Positions 9,126-17,434 of a DNA stretch of 64,000 nt are shown in pieces; positions within the stretch are counted from its first letter, which is position 1; each line of letters begins with the position of its first letter. Source of the DNA: JALORV01 sp963780715 (GTDB lineage: Bacteria > Pseudomonadota > Gammaproteobacteria > Burkholderiales > Burkholderiaceae_F); contig CAWADK010000015.1 in NCBI GenBank assembly GCA_963780715.1, forward strand, positions 62,001-126,000, written 5' to 3'. The notes under the pieces were generated by a model. That model was given only the letters and a program-made list of their open reading frames with translations. It made no database searches and was not told where the DNA came from. Position numbers and translations under genes: made by a program.

Positions 9126-9423
9126 CGCGCGGCTAACCGGCGCCGCGGATGCCACGGCGATCGAACCTGTTGTCAGCGACCTGTCGGCCAACGCCAGGAT
9201 AGACAGCCGGCCGATCGGCAAAACGCGGGACGAACCGCGGCCATGTGCGACGAACTGCGCCTGCGGCGGATGAAGCGCGAAGCGGCGCCTGGACGCGATG
9301 AAACCGGCCCTGCAGTTCGCGCCGCGATTTCTGCACCCCGTCGCAAGTCGCTCGCAGCCGAGCGGTGCTCTGCCTACAGTGCGTTCATCGACACCGAACA
9401 ACGCCGCACGAAAGGACCGAACG
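9126..9423. other. 298-base gap without a convincing gene
   Basis: Between the acetyltransferase stop and the small membrane-protein ORF. The longer open frames here do not look like real proteins. A TACAGT box at about 9376-9381 could be a weak -10 element for the small ORF at 9424. Otherwise I see no repeat, hairpin or RNA gene. Confidence 0.4.
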
Positions 9424-9612
9424 ATGAACGCCAACTACTCCACTCCCGCCCGCGTCAAGCTCAGCGCCTTCATCGGCGCCGTGGTCGCCAGCGTCGTCAT
9501 CCTGGGCAGCACCGTGGCCGGCATGCAGCCGACCGACGAGTTCAACGGCCACCTGGTGGCGATGGAGCGTGTCGTCATCACGGCCGCCTCGAGCGCGACG
9601 GCGACCCGCTGA
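9424..9612 (+). CDS. Small single-helix membrane or exported protein, unknown
   Basis: A 62-codon ORF beginning MNANYSTPARVKLSAF, preceded by a good ribosome site (GAAAGGAC, 9411-9418). Residues 14-33 form one hydrophobic helix (AFIGAVVASVVILGSTVAGM); the rest is short and polar and ends ATATR. It could be a membrane peptide or have an uncleaved signal anchor. I do not recognise a family. The strong ribosome site, the hydrophobic helix and an intrinsic terminator 68 bases after the stop support it as a small stand-alone gene. Confidence 0.55.
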   Translation: MNANYSTPARVKLSAFIGAVVASVVILGSTVAGMQPTDEFNGHLVAMERVVITAASSATATR

Positions 9613-9680
9613 GCGCGGCGCGCTGATACGCGCGGCGACCGGTCCCGCCGCGCGCACTACGCACCTCGCGCAATACTGAA

Positions 9681-9714
9681 GAAAGCCCGGCTTCGGCCGG
9701 GCTTTCTGCTTTGT
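9681..9714 (+). terminator. Intrinsic terminator after the small ORF
   Basis: A perfect 11-bp stem (GAAAGCCCGGC at 9681-9691 with GCCGGGCTTTC at 9696-9706) closes a TTCG tetraloop and runs into a T-rich tail, TGCTTTG. It separates the small ORF from the MFS-PlsC gene. Confidence 0.85.
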
Positions 9715-9840
9715 GGGTCCGCGGTTCATTCCTGATACACCCCAATTGCCGTCGGCGGACCGGGGCGAGCGGCTGACATAATCTCGCGCGCCGCCACGGG
9801 CCGCTCCGGGGCGCGACTGCCGACGCCGGTGGGAGAGCGA

Positions 9841-11742
9841 GTGAGTTCCAAGAGCCAGTTTGCCCTGCTGCGGGAGCGCCGCTTCGCACCGCTGTTCTGG
9901 GTCCAGTTCCTCGGCGCGGCCAATGACAACATCTTCAAGTTCGCCTTCACGCTGCTTGCGACCTACGCCGCGCACAAGTGGGGCAATGTCGAGCCCCACT
10001 TCGCGGGCTTCCTGATCGGGGCGTTGTTCATTGCGCCCTTCATGTTGTTCTCGGCCACCAGCGGGCAGCTGGCAGACAAGCTGGAAAAGTCGTGGTTCAT
10101 CCGCCGCGTGAAGGATGCCGAGATCGTCGTCATGGTCATCGGCGCAGCCGGGCTGGCCCTGCAATCGGCTCCTCTCCTCTACGTCGCGATCTTCCTTCTC
10201 GGACTGCAGTCGACCGTGTTCGGCCCGGTCAAGTACTCCTACCTGCCGCAGCACCTCGACGCTCACGAAGTGACGGGCGGCAACGGTATGGTGGAAATGG
10301 GCACCTTTGTCGCCATACTGATCGGCACGATCGCTGGCGGCATGCTGATCGGGGAGTTTGGAGATCGTGGCGCGCTCGTGACGGCGGCAGTCGTATTGCT
10401 GGTCGCCGTGCTCGGACGGATCGCAGCGCAGTACGTGCCGCACTCGCCGGCGGCCGATCCCGGACTCACGATCAACTGGAACCCGTTCACCGAAACCTGG
10501 GCCAACCTGAAGATCGCGCATGGCGACGTCGCCGTGTTCAACTCGATCATCGGCATATCCTGGATGTGGTTCTTCGGCTCGATTTTCCTGACGAGCTTCA
10601 CGCCGTATGCGCGCACGAACCTGGGCGGTAACGAGGCCGTCGTCACGTTCCTGCTCGCCATTTTCTCCATCGGAATCGGCGTGGGATCACTGGCGTGCGA
10701 GAGGCTTTCGGGGCGGCGCGTGGAGATCGGGCTCGTCCCGTTCGGTTCGATCGGCATGACGGTCTTCGCAATCGACCTGTACTTCGCGTCGGTGGCGTTT
10801 ACGCCGATGTCGAGTGGCACGCTGCGGCAGTTCCTGTCGTCGCCCGGCGCGTGGCGGATCGTGATGGATCTGGGGTTGCTCGCGCTCTTCGCAGGACTGT
10901 ATTCGGTGCCACTGTATGCGCTGGTCCAGACGCGCGCGGACCGGTCGCGTGTCGCACGCATCGTGGCGGCGAACAACATCCTGAATGCGGTTTTCATGGT
11001 CGTAGCTGCGCTGGCGGCCACGGCGCTCCTTGGTGCCGGGCTCAACATCCCGCAGCTCTTCCTGGTCACGGCCCTGATGAATGCCGCGGTGGCCCTCTAC
11101 ATCTACCGCCTGGTGCCGGAGTTTCTGCTGCGCTTCCTCGCCTGGGTCCTGTCGCACTCGCTGTATCGCGTGCGTTCGATCAATACGGAGAGCATCCCGG
11201 CCGAGGGCGCGGCGGTGCTGGCCTGTAATCACGTCAGCTTCGTCGATGCAGTACTGATCATGGGCGCGAGTCCACGCCCGATCCGCTTCGTGATGGACCA
11301 TCGCATCTTCAAGATCCCGCTGATGAACTGGTTCTTCAAGAACGCCAAGGCGATTGCGATCGCACCGGCGCGCGAGGACCCAAAGATGCTCGAACGCGCC
11401 AACCAGCGCATCGACGTTGCGCTGGCCGAGGGTGATCTTGTTTGCATCTTCCCCGAGGGCAAGATCACCTTCGATGGCGAGCTCAGTCCCTTCAAGCAGG
11501 GCGTGCAGAGGATCGTCGAGCGCGTGCCGGTGCCGGTGTATCCGATGGCGCTGCGCGGACTGTGGGGCTCGTTCTTTTCACGCTACGGTGGCGCGGCGTT
11601 CTCGCGCCCCGTGGAGGCACGCCTGCGGCGCGGACTGCGCTCGAAGATCGAGCTGGTCGTCGGCGATCCGCTGCCGCCGGACCAGGTGACGCCGGAGCTG
11701 CTGATGGAGCGCGTCGCCGCACTGCGCGGCGACGGACTCTGA
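9841..11742 (+). CDS. MFS transporter fused to a PlsC-type acyltransferase
   Basis: A 633-residue two-domain inner-membrane protein. Residues 1 to about 415 form an LplT-like MFS domain (opening LRERRFAPLFWVQFLGAAND, about 12 helices). The C-terminal part is a PlsC acyltransferase with the catalytic NHVSFVD (NHx4D) and the FPEGKIT glycerol-phosphate block. This resembles LplT-Aas lysophospholipid repair, but the acyl-ACP synthetase domain of Aas is missing. It probably flips and reacylates lysophospholipid or makes phosphatidate from an external acyl donor; that is inference. The GTG at 9841 is chosen because GGGAGA sits 4 bases upstream; the GTG at 9829 is possible. Confidence 0.85.
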   Translation: MSSKSQFALLRERRFAPLFWVQFLGAANDNIFKFAFTLLATYAAHKWGNVEPHFAGFLIGALFIAPFMLFSATSGQLADKLEKSWFIRRVKDAEIVVMVIGAAGLALQSAPLLYVAIFLLGLQSTVFGPVKYSYLPQHLDAHEVTGGNGMVEMGTFVAILIGTIAGGMLIGEFGDRGALVTAAVVLLVAVLGRIAAQYVPHSPAADPGLTINWNPFTETWANLKIAHGDVAVFNSIIGISWMWFFGSIFLTSFTPYARTNLGGNEAVVTFLLAIFSIGIGVGSLACERLSGRRVEIGLVPFGSIGMTVFAIDLYFASVAFTPMSSGTLRQFLSSPGAWRIVMDLGLLALFAGLYSVPLYALVQTRADRSRVARIVAANNILNAVFMVVAALAATALLGAGLNIPQLFLVTALMNAAVALYIYRLVPEFLLRFLAWVLSHSLYRVRSINTESIPAEGAAVLACNHVSFVDAVLIMGASPRPIRFVMDHRIFKIPLMNWFFKNAKAIAIAPAREDPKMLERANQRIDVALAEGDLVCIFPEGKITFDGELSPFKQGVQRIVERVPVPVYPMALRGLWGSFFSRYGGAAFSRPVEARLRRGLRSKIELVVGDPLPPDQVTPELLMERVAALRGDGL

Positions 11743-11760
11743 GCAGCCGGCCCGCGCACT

Positions 11761-11766
11761 TACAAT
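11761..11766 (+). promoter_or_regulatory. Candidate -10 box for aroC
   Basis: TACAAT 37 bases before the aroC ATG, in the short gap after the MFS-PlsC gene. The matching -35 region is poor, so this is only suggestive. Confidence 0.3.
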
Positions 11767-11802
11767 CCGCAGAGAAGCAACGACGGACTGATCGCTGATC
11801 CC

Positions 11803-12909
11803 ATGGCCGGCTCCACCTTCGGACACTTGCTGCAGGTCACCAACTTCGGTGAATCGCACGGGCCGGCGATCGGTTGCGTGGTCGACGGCTGCCCGCCCGG
11901 GATGGCGCTCGCCGAGGCGGACCTGCAGCCGGACCTCGATCGCCGCAAGCCGGGCACGTCGCGGCATGTGACGCAGCGGCGCGAGTCCGACCGCGTCGAG
12001 ATCCTGTCCGGGGTTCACGAGGGCCGCACGACCGGCACTCCGATCGCGCTGCTGATCCGCAACGAGGACGCGAAGAGCAAGGACTACGCGGACATTGCGG
12101 ACACCTTCCGCCCGGGTCACGCCGACTACACCTACTGGCGCAAGTACGGTGTGCGCGATCCGCGCGGTGGCGGACGCTCGTCGGCCCGGTTGACGGCGCC
12201 CATGGTGGCAGCCGGCGCACTGGCCAAGAAGTGGCTGCGCGAGAAGTACGGCACGCAGGTGCGCGGCTGCATGCAGCAGATCGGTGAAATCGTCATTCCG
12301 TTCGAGTCGTGGGACGAGGCCGAGCGCAATCCATTTTTCGCACCGAATGCCGGCATCGTTGCGGAGCTCGAAGCAGCGCTGGACCAGCTCCGCAAGTCGG
12401 GCGACTCGGTCGGCGCGCGCCTGCGCGTCGTCGCCAGCAGCGTGCCGGTGGGTCTGGGGGCACCGCTCTTTGACAAGCTCGACGCCGACATCGCCTACGC
12501 GATGATGGGGATCAACGCCGTCAAGGGCGTCGAGATCGGTGCCGGATTTGGTTGCGTTGCGCAGCTGGGTTCACAGCACGGCGACGAGTTGCTGCCGGAC
12601 GGATTCGTCACCAACAACGCCGGCGGCATGCTGGGTGGCATCTCGAGCGGACAGGACATCGAAGTCTCGATCGCGATCAAGCCGACGTCGAGCATCCGGT
12701 TGCCGCGGCGCTCGATCAACCGCGCCGGCGCTGCGACGATCGTCGAGACGCACGGCCGACACGACCCCTGCGTGGGGATACGCGCCACGCCGATCGCCGA
12801 AGCGATGCTGGCGCTCGTGCTGATGGACCACGCGCTGCTGCATCGGGCGCAGAACGCCGACGTTCACCACGCGGTCGCGCCAATCAAGGCTCGCTCCACT
12901 TCCGGCTGA
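11803..12909 (+). CDS. aroC: Chorismate synthase
   Basis: A 368-residue enzyme catalysing the last shikimate step, EPSP to chorismate, using reduced FMN. The three family signatures are present: GHLLQVTNFGESHGPAIGC at the N-terminus, the GKGGRSSAR-type stretch (here DPRGGGRSSARLTAP, about 121-135), and NRAGAATIVETHGRHDPCVG near 306-325. Length is normal for the bacterial monofunctional type. The stop overlaps the ATG of the following MFS gene (TGATG), so the two are translationally coupled. Confidence 0.97.
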   Translation: MAGSTFGHLLQVTNFGESHGPAIGCVVDGCPPGMALAEADLQPDLDRRKPGTSRHVTQRRESDRVEILSGVHEGRTTGTPIALLIRNEDAKSKDYADIADTFRPGHADYTYWRKYGVRDPRGGGRSSARLTAPMVAAGALAKKWLREKYGTQVRGCMQQIGEIVIPFESWDEAERNPFFAPNAGIVAELEAALDQLRKSGDSVGARLRVVASSVPVGLGAPLFDKLDADIAYAMMGINAVKGVEIGAGFGCVAQLGSQHGDELLPDGFVTNNAGGMLGGISSGQDIEVSIAIKPTSSIRLPRRSINRAGAATIVETHGRHDPCVGIRATPIAEAMLALVLMDHALLHRAQNADVHHAVAPIKARSTSG

Positions 12910-14108
12910 TGTCCGTCCGCGCTGCCGCCGACCGAGACTCCTGGCGGCTCGGGGCGCTGTACGGCGCGTACTTCGGGTTTGCCGGCATCATCGGGCCGTA
13001 CCTGCCGCTGTACTTCCAGTGGCGGGGCCTCACGGTTTTCGAGGTCGGCGTGCTGATCGCGCTCGGCCAGGCGATGCGGGTCGTCGGTCCGAACCTCTGG
13101 GGCTACCTCGCCGACCACGCCGCGCGGCGTACGCCGATCCTGCGGACGACCGCCATTGCCCTGCTGCTGACCTTTGCCTTGCTGCTGGTGCCGGGCGGGT
13201 TCACGTACGTCTTCGTCGTGATGCTGCTGGTCAATCTGTTCCAGACCGCACAGATGCCGATCGCCGAGGCGCTGGCGTCGGCCTCGATGCGCGGGCGCAC
13301 CGACGCCGCGACGCGCTACGGTCGGCTGCGCGTCTGGGGTTCAACGGCCTTCGTCGTCGTCGTGCTGATCGCAGGGCCGCTCTTCGATCGCTACGGCATT
13401 GGCATTTCGCTTTGGCTCGCGCTCGCGCTGGCGGCGATCCTGGTGGGCGTGAGCTGGCAGGTGCCGGAGGGGCGGCCGGTCGAGCATCCACTCGATGACG
13501 TGTCGGTACGCCAGCGCCTGCGCGAGCCGCGCGTGCGCTGGTTCCTGCTGTCCGCGAGCCTGATGATCTTCGCCCACGGTGCGCTCTATGCGTACCTGTC
13601 GATCTATCTGGCGCAACTGGGTTACAGCAAGACGGCGATCGGCGTGTTCTGGGTGCTCAGCGTGCTGCTCGAGATCGCGTTCTTCGCGACCCAGGGGCGC
13701 TGGTTCCGGCGCTTCGGGCTGTATCCACTGCTCGTTGCGAGCTTCCTGGTGGCGGCCGTGCGCTTCATGCTGATCGCCCAGTTCGCATCGGTCTGGTGGG
13801 TGCTCGCCTTTGCGCAGATCCTGCATGCGATGACCTTTGCCGTGCACCACTCGGCCAGCGTGCTGACGATCCAGCGCTGGTTCCCCGGACACGCCGCGGC
13901 ACGCGGCCAGGCGGTCTACATCAGTGCAGCCTGGGGCATCGGCGGCACCCTGGGCAGCCTCATGGCGGCATACTTGTGGACGCTCGCCGGCCCACGCTGG
14001 GCATTCAGCGCCGGCGGCATCGCCGCGCTCCTGGGCGCCTGGGCGATCCGCGAGGCGCGCCGGCACGATCCGGAACTCGCCGCCGCGCATCGGCTCAAAA
14101 CTGCATAA
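12909..14108 (+). CDS. MFS transporter, MFS_1-like / 3-phenylpropionate-transporter type
   Basis: A 399-residue twelve-helix major facilitator. The N-terminus (LGALYGAYFGFAGIIGPYLP) and the loop 2-3 motif (GPNLWGYLADHAARRTPIL, about 61-79) match the nucleoside/oligosaccharide-proton-symporter-like MFS_1-like family that includes HcaT. The substrate is unknown. Its ATG overlaps the aroC stop; a conserved aroC-MFS pair is common in related bacteria, but no functional link is established. Confidence 0.83.
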   Translation: MSVRAAADRDSWRLGALYGAYFGFAGIIGPYLPLYFQWRGLTVFEVGVLIALGQAMRVVGPNLWGYLADHAARRTPILRTTAIALLLTFALLLVPGGFTYVFVVMLLVNLFQTAQMPIAEALASASMRGRTDAATRYGRLRVWGSTAFVVVVLIAGPLFDRYGIGISLWLALALAAILVGVSWQVPEGRPVEHPLDDVSVRQRLREPRVRWFLLSASLMIFAHGALYAYLSIYLAQLGYSKTAIGVFWVLSVLLEIAFFATQGRWFRRFGLYPLLVASFLVAAVRFMLIAQFASVWWVLAFAQILHAMTFAVHHSASVLTIQRWFPGHAAARGQAVYISAAWGIGGTLGSLMAAYLWTLAGPRWAFSAGGIAALLGAWAIREARRHDPELAAAHRLKTA

Positions 14109-14122
14109 AAACGGGGTCTTGA

Positions 14123-14974
14123 ATGATGAACAGGTCCGCATTCAGCCTGCTGCGCGTCGCGCTCGCCGCCACGGTGCTGCTGGCGGCTTGCCAGAGCGAG
14201 CAGACGACGCGCAGCGGAGAAATTGGCGTCGACCGCAAACAGTCGATGACCACGCTCGTCAGCAGCAAGGAAGTCGAGCAGCAGGCGAGCCAGGAGTATG
14301 CGCAGGTACTCGCGGGAGCCCGGAAGAAGGGTCTGCTCAATCAGGATCCGCAACAGGTTCAGCGCGTCCGAGCCATTGCCGCCAGGCTGACTCCGCAGGT
14401 GGCGGTCTTTCGCGACGATGCGCCAAATTGGAAGTGGGAAGTCAACGTGCTCACCTCCAAGGACATCAACGCCTGGTGCATGCCCGGCGGCAAGATCGCT
14501 GTCTACACGGGACTGATCGAACGGCTGAAGCTCACCGATGACGAACTGGCCGCCGTCATGGGACACGAGATCGCCCATGCGCTGCGGGAGCACGCGCGCG
14601 AACGCATGGGGCGGCAGATGGCGACGCAGACCGCGACCGCGGTCGGTGCGATTGCACTGCAGATCTTCACCGGTGTGTATATCGATCCGCAGATCGCCGG
14701 AACCTTCACCCAGGCGATGTTCGTGCTGCCCAACAGCCGCGAGAACGAACAGGAGGCTGATCTGATCGGCATCGAACTCGCCGCGCGCGCGGGCTACGAC
14801 CCACGTGCGGCGATCACGCTGTGGCAGAAGATGGCGCAGGCCGGTGGCGGCGGACCGCCCGAGTGGCTGTCGACGCACCCGAGCCACGACACGCGTCAGC
14901 GAGAACTGCAGAACGATGTGCAGAAGGTGATGCCGCTGTACGAGAAGGCGAAAGCGGCGAAGCCGTCCGGCTGA
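14123..14974 (+). CDS. M48-family metalloprotease lipoprotein (LoiP/YggG-like)
   Basis: A 283-residue periplasmic zinc protease. The signal peptide ends in a lipobox LLAAC (Cys23), so it should be lipidated. The zinc site is HEIAH at 148-152, with the third ligand in the NEQEADLIGIELAARAGYD helix near 215, and the conserved STHPSHDTRQ lies near the C-terminus. Family members such as LoiP and BepA handle outer-membrane protein quality. Two ATGs are adjacent (14123 and 14126); either gives the same mature protein. Stand-alone gene after the MFS transporter. Confidence 0.9.
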   Translation: MMNRSAFSLLRVALAATVLLAACQSEQTTRSGEIGVDRKQSMTTLVSSKEVEQQASQEYAQVLAGARKKGLLNQDPQQVQRVRAIAARLTPQVAVFRDDAPNWKWEVNVLTSKDINAWCMPGGKIAVYTGLIERLKLTDDELAAVMGHEIAHALREHARERMGRQMATQTATAVGAIALQIFTGVYIDPQIAGTFTQAMFVLPNSRENEQEADLIGIELAARAGYDPRAAITLWQKMAQAGGGGPPEWLSTHPSHDTRQRELQNDVQKVMPLYEKAKAAKPSG

Positions 14975-15009
14975 GCCCGGCGCATGCGCGCGCCAGGCGT
15001 TAGCAGGCT

Positions 15010-15690
15010 CTAGGACAGCACGAGCTCGGTCCGCGCGGTCAACCGCGTCGCGCGTGCGAGGGGGTGCGAATCGCCCCGCGTCGGCTCGAATGCAAGCAGG
15101 AGCGCGCGCTGCTCGTCGCTGTCGAGCCGGCTGAACAGGAAGTCCCGCGCATTGCCGGGGTCATCGGGCAGATACAGCTGCGTGGCGAACGCGCGGCCGC
15201 TCGCGGGCTGCACCCGGACATGGATGTGCGGCGTCCGTCCCGGGTACGCGACCGGCCGGATCGTGCGGAAGCGGAAGTCGCCCTTCGCATCGGTGCGATC
15301 GACGCCATAGCCCTGAAAGTACGGATCACGCTCTGACTCCGCGCCGCCGCCCGGGTGGTGGTAGACCGCATGGGCGTCGCACTGCCAGATCTCGACGACC
15401 GCGTCAGCGACCGGGTTGCCACGCCGATCAACGACGCGTCCGACCAGAAAGATCGGCACGCCTTTGCTCAGGACGCGCTCACCCTCGACCGTAAGCAGGT
15501 CGGCATCGGTCGCGCGCGGTCGCTCCGCGGCGTTGCGTGGGTAAAACGGTCCCAGCGTCTGCGCCGGGGACGGTGCCCGCCCGGTCGACTGGGCCGCGGC
15601 GACGCGCGCGAGCGGTGCGATGCCAGCACCGGCCAGGCCGCCAATGAAATGGCGGCGCGCAAGCGTGTTTCGATTGTTCGGACGACTCAT
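15010..15690 (-). CDS. Tat-exported intradiol dioxygenase (protocatechuate 3,4-dioxygenase family)
   Basis: A 226-residue protein with a twin-arginine signal (ARRHFIGGLAGAGIAPLA, residues 11-28). The catalytic domain starts at AQTLGPFYPRNA. The four ligands expected for the non-heme ferric iron are visible: Tyr110 (AHAVYHH), Tyr149 (VAYPG), His155 and His157 (PHIHVRV). The Tyr149-His155 spacing is shorter than in PcaG/PcaH, typical of the exported single-chain group. It would cleave a catechol-like ring between the hydroxyls outside the cytoplasm. No other aromatic-degradation gene is nearby, so the substrate is open. The start at 15690 puts the RR motif near the N-terminus. Confidence 0.85.
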   Translation of the reverse strand: MSRPNNRNTLARRHFIGGLAGAGIAPLARVAAAQSTGRAPSPAQTLGPFYPRNAAERPRATDADLLTVEGERVLSKGVPIFLVGRVVDRRGNPVADAVVEIWQCDAHAVYHHPGGGAESERDPYFQGYGVDRTDAKGDFRFRTIRPVAYPGRTPHIHVRVQPASGRAFATQLYLPDDPGNARDFLFSRLDSDEQRALLLAFEPTRGDSHPLARATRLTARTELVLS

Positions 15691-15805
15691 CGGAACTCCG
15701 GTGGCAGGGAATGTACGTCTAGGACTCGCTCGGTGGGCTTTCCGTTCCCACGGCCGGCGAAGGTCCTGGCGAATGGTCCATTGTGAAAGGGAAGCACGTC
15801 TCCGG

Positions 15806-15815
15806 GTGGCATAAT
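15806..15815 (+). promoter_or_regulatory. Extended -10 promoter element for the leuC operon
   Basis: GTGGCATAAT includes a TG-N extended -10 with hexamer CATAAT, 61 bases upstream of the leuC ATG. No good -35 lies at 17 bases, which is acceptable for extended -10 promoters. I see no leucine-rich leader peptide. Confidence 0.4.
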
Positions 15816-15876
15816 TCACAGCCCTGCGCATAGCAGCAGGCATCTCCAGGCGCCCACTCCAGGGCGCGACCCGCCG

Positions 15877-17301
15877 ATGGCCGCACGTACTGTTTACGAC
15901 AAGCTGTGGGACGACCACGTGGTTCACGTCGAGGACGACGGCACCACTGTGCTCTACATCGACCGGCACCTGGTCCATGAAGTGACGAGTCCGCAGGCAT
16001 TCGAGGGACTGCGGGTCGCCGGCCGCACGCCGTGGCGCATCAGCTCGATCGTGGCAACGGCCGATCACAACACACCGACCACGGGCTGGGACCGCGGCTA
16101 CGACGGCATCACCGATCCGATCTCAAAGGAACAGATTGTCACGCTGGACAGCAACATCCGCGAATACGGTGCTGCCGCGTATTTTCCGTTCCTGGACAAG
16201 CGCCAGGGCATCGTGCACGTCATGGGTCCGGAGCAGGGTGCGACGCTTCCTGGCATGACGGTGGTCTGCGGCGATTCGCACACCAGCACGCACGGCGCCT
16301 TCGGAGCGCTCGCCTTCGGCATCGGCACCAGCGAGGTCGAGCATGTGCTCGCCACCCAGACGCTGCTGATGAAGAAGGCGAAGAACATGCGGGTCGCCGT
16401 CGAAGGCAGGCTGCCGGCGGGCTGCACCGCCAAGGACATCGTGCTGGCGATCATCGGCCGCATCGGCACGGCAGGCGGCACCGGCTACGCGATTGAGTTT
16501 GCCGGCTCAGCGATTGAGGCGCTGTCCATCGAAGGCCGCATGACGATCTGCAACATGGCGATCGAGGCCGGTGCGCGCTCCGGCCTGGTCGCTGTCGACG
16601 AGAAGACGATCGATTACGTCCGTGGCCGTCCGTTTTCCCCGCAGGGCGCCATGTTCGAGCAGGCAGCGGCACAGTGGCGCACGCTGCGGTCCGACCCCGG
16701 TGCGCACTTCGACAGCGTCGTGGAACTGCGTGCCGAGGAGATCAGGCCGCAGGTGACCTGGGGCACGTCTCCCGAGATGGTGACGACGATCGACGGAGCG
16801 GTGCCGGACCCGGATGCCGAAAAGGATCCCGTGAAGCGTGAAGGCATCGAGCGGGCCCTGCGCTACATGGGCCTCGCACCCCGTACGCGCATCACCGACA
16901 TTCACATCGACAAGGTCTTCATCGGATCGTGCACGAACTCGCGCATTGAAGACCTGCGCGAGGCGGCCTGGGTCGTGAAGCGGCTCGGCAAGCGCGTGGC
17001 CGCCAGCGTCAAGCTGGCGATGGTGGTTCCCGGCTCCGGGCTGGTGAAGGCGCAGGCCGAACGCGAGGGCCTGCACGAGATCTTTCGCGCGGCCGGCTTC
17101 GACTGGCGAGAGCCCGGCTGTTCGATGTGCCTGGCGATGAACGCCGATCGGCTCGAGCCGGGCGAGCGCTGCGCCTCGACCAGCAACCGCAACTTCGAGG
17201 GCCGGCAGGGCGCCGGTGGCCGCACCCACCTGGTTTCGCCGGCGATGGCGGCGGCCGCTGCCATCGAAGGACACTTTGCCGACGTCAGGAGGCTCCAGTG
17301 A
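15877..17301 (+). CDS. leuC: 3-isopropylmalate dehydratase large subunit
   Basis: A 474-residue aconitase-superfamily enzyme that isomerises 2- to 3-isopropylmalate together with LeuD in leucine synthesis. The 4Fe-4S ligands are Cys352 (FIGSCTNSR) and Cys415/Cys418 (GCSMCLAMN), and CGDSHTSTHGAFG near 130 is the conserved substrate-binding stretch. Length is typical. Its TGA overlaps the GTG of the entericidin gene (GTGA), so the operon leuC - entericidin - leuD - leuB is tightly packed. Confidence 0.97.
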   Translation: MAARTVYDKLWDDHVVHVEDDGTTVLYIDRHLVHEVTSPQAFEGLRVAGRTPWRISSIVATADHNTPTTGWDRGYDGITDPISKEQIVTLDSNIREYGAAAYFPFLDKRQGIVHVMGPEQGATLPGMTVVCGDSHTSTHGAFGALAFGIGTSEVEHVLATQTLLMKKAKNMRVAVEGRLPAGCTAKDIVLAIIGRIGTAGGTGYAIEFAGSAIEALSIEGRMTICNMAIEAGARSGLVAVDEKTIDYVRGRPFSPQGAMFEQAAAQWRTLRSDPGAHFDSVVELRAEEIRPQVTWGTSPEMVTTIDGAVPDPDAEKDPVKREGIERALRYMGLAPRTRITDIHIDKVFIGSCTNSRIEDLREAAWVVKRLGKRVAASVKLAMVVPGSGLVKAQAEREGLHEIFRAAGFDWREPGCSMCLAMNADRLEPGERCASTSNRNFEGRQGAGGRTHLVSPAMAAAAAIEGHFADVRRLQ

Positions 17302-17434
17302 AGCGGCTTTTCATTCTGATGGCGACCATCGTCGTGCTCGCCGGCTGCAATACGATCGCCGGGTTCGGCAAGGATGTCGAGGCTGCCGGTAGCGCCATGG
17401 AGACGCGCTGGCAGCAAGGGCGAAGAAGAACTAG
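17298..17434 (+). CDS. Entericidin A/B family lipoprotein inside the leucine operon (one-base frame break)
   Basis: Starts with GTG behind an AGGAGG ribosome site (17287-17292), overlapping the leuC stop. The peptide has a signal plus lipobox VVLAGC (Cys17) followed by the entericidin core NTIAGFGKDVEAAGSAME. After codon 34 the natural tail (DALAARAKKN then TAG at 17432-17434) continues only if one base is missing near 17400. With that base the stop would overlap the leuD GTG as TAGTG, matching the overlap at the other end. Entericidins are small envelope lipoproteins tied to stress or programmed lysis; the role of this copy is unknown. Confidence 0.7.
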
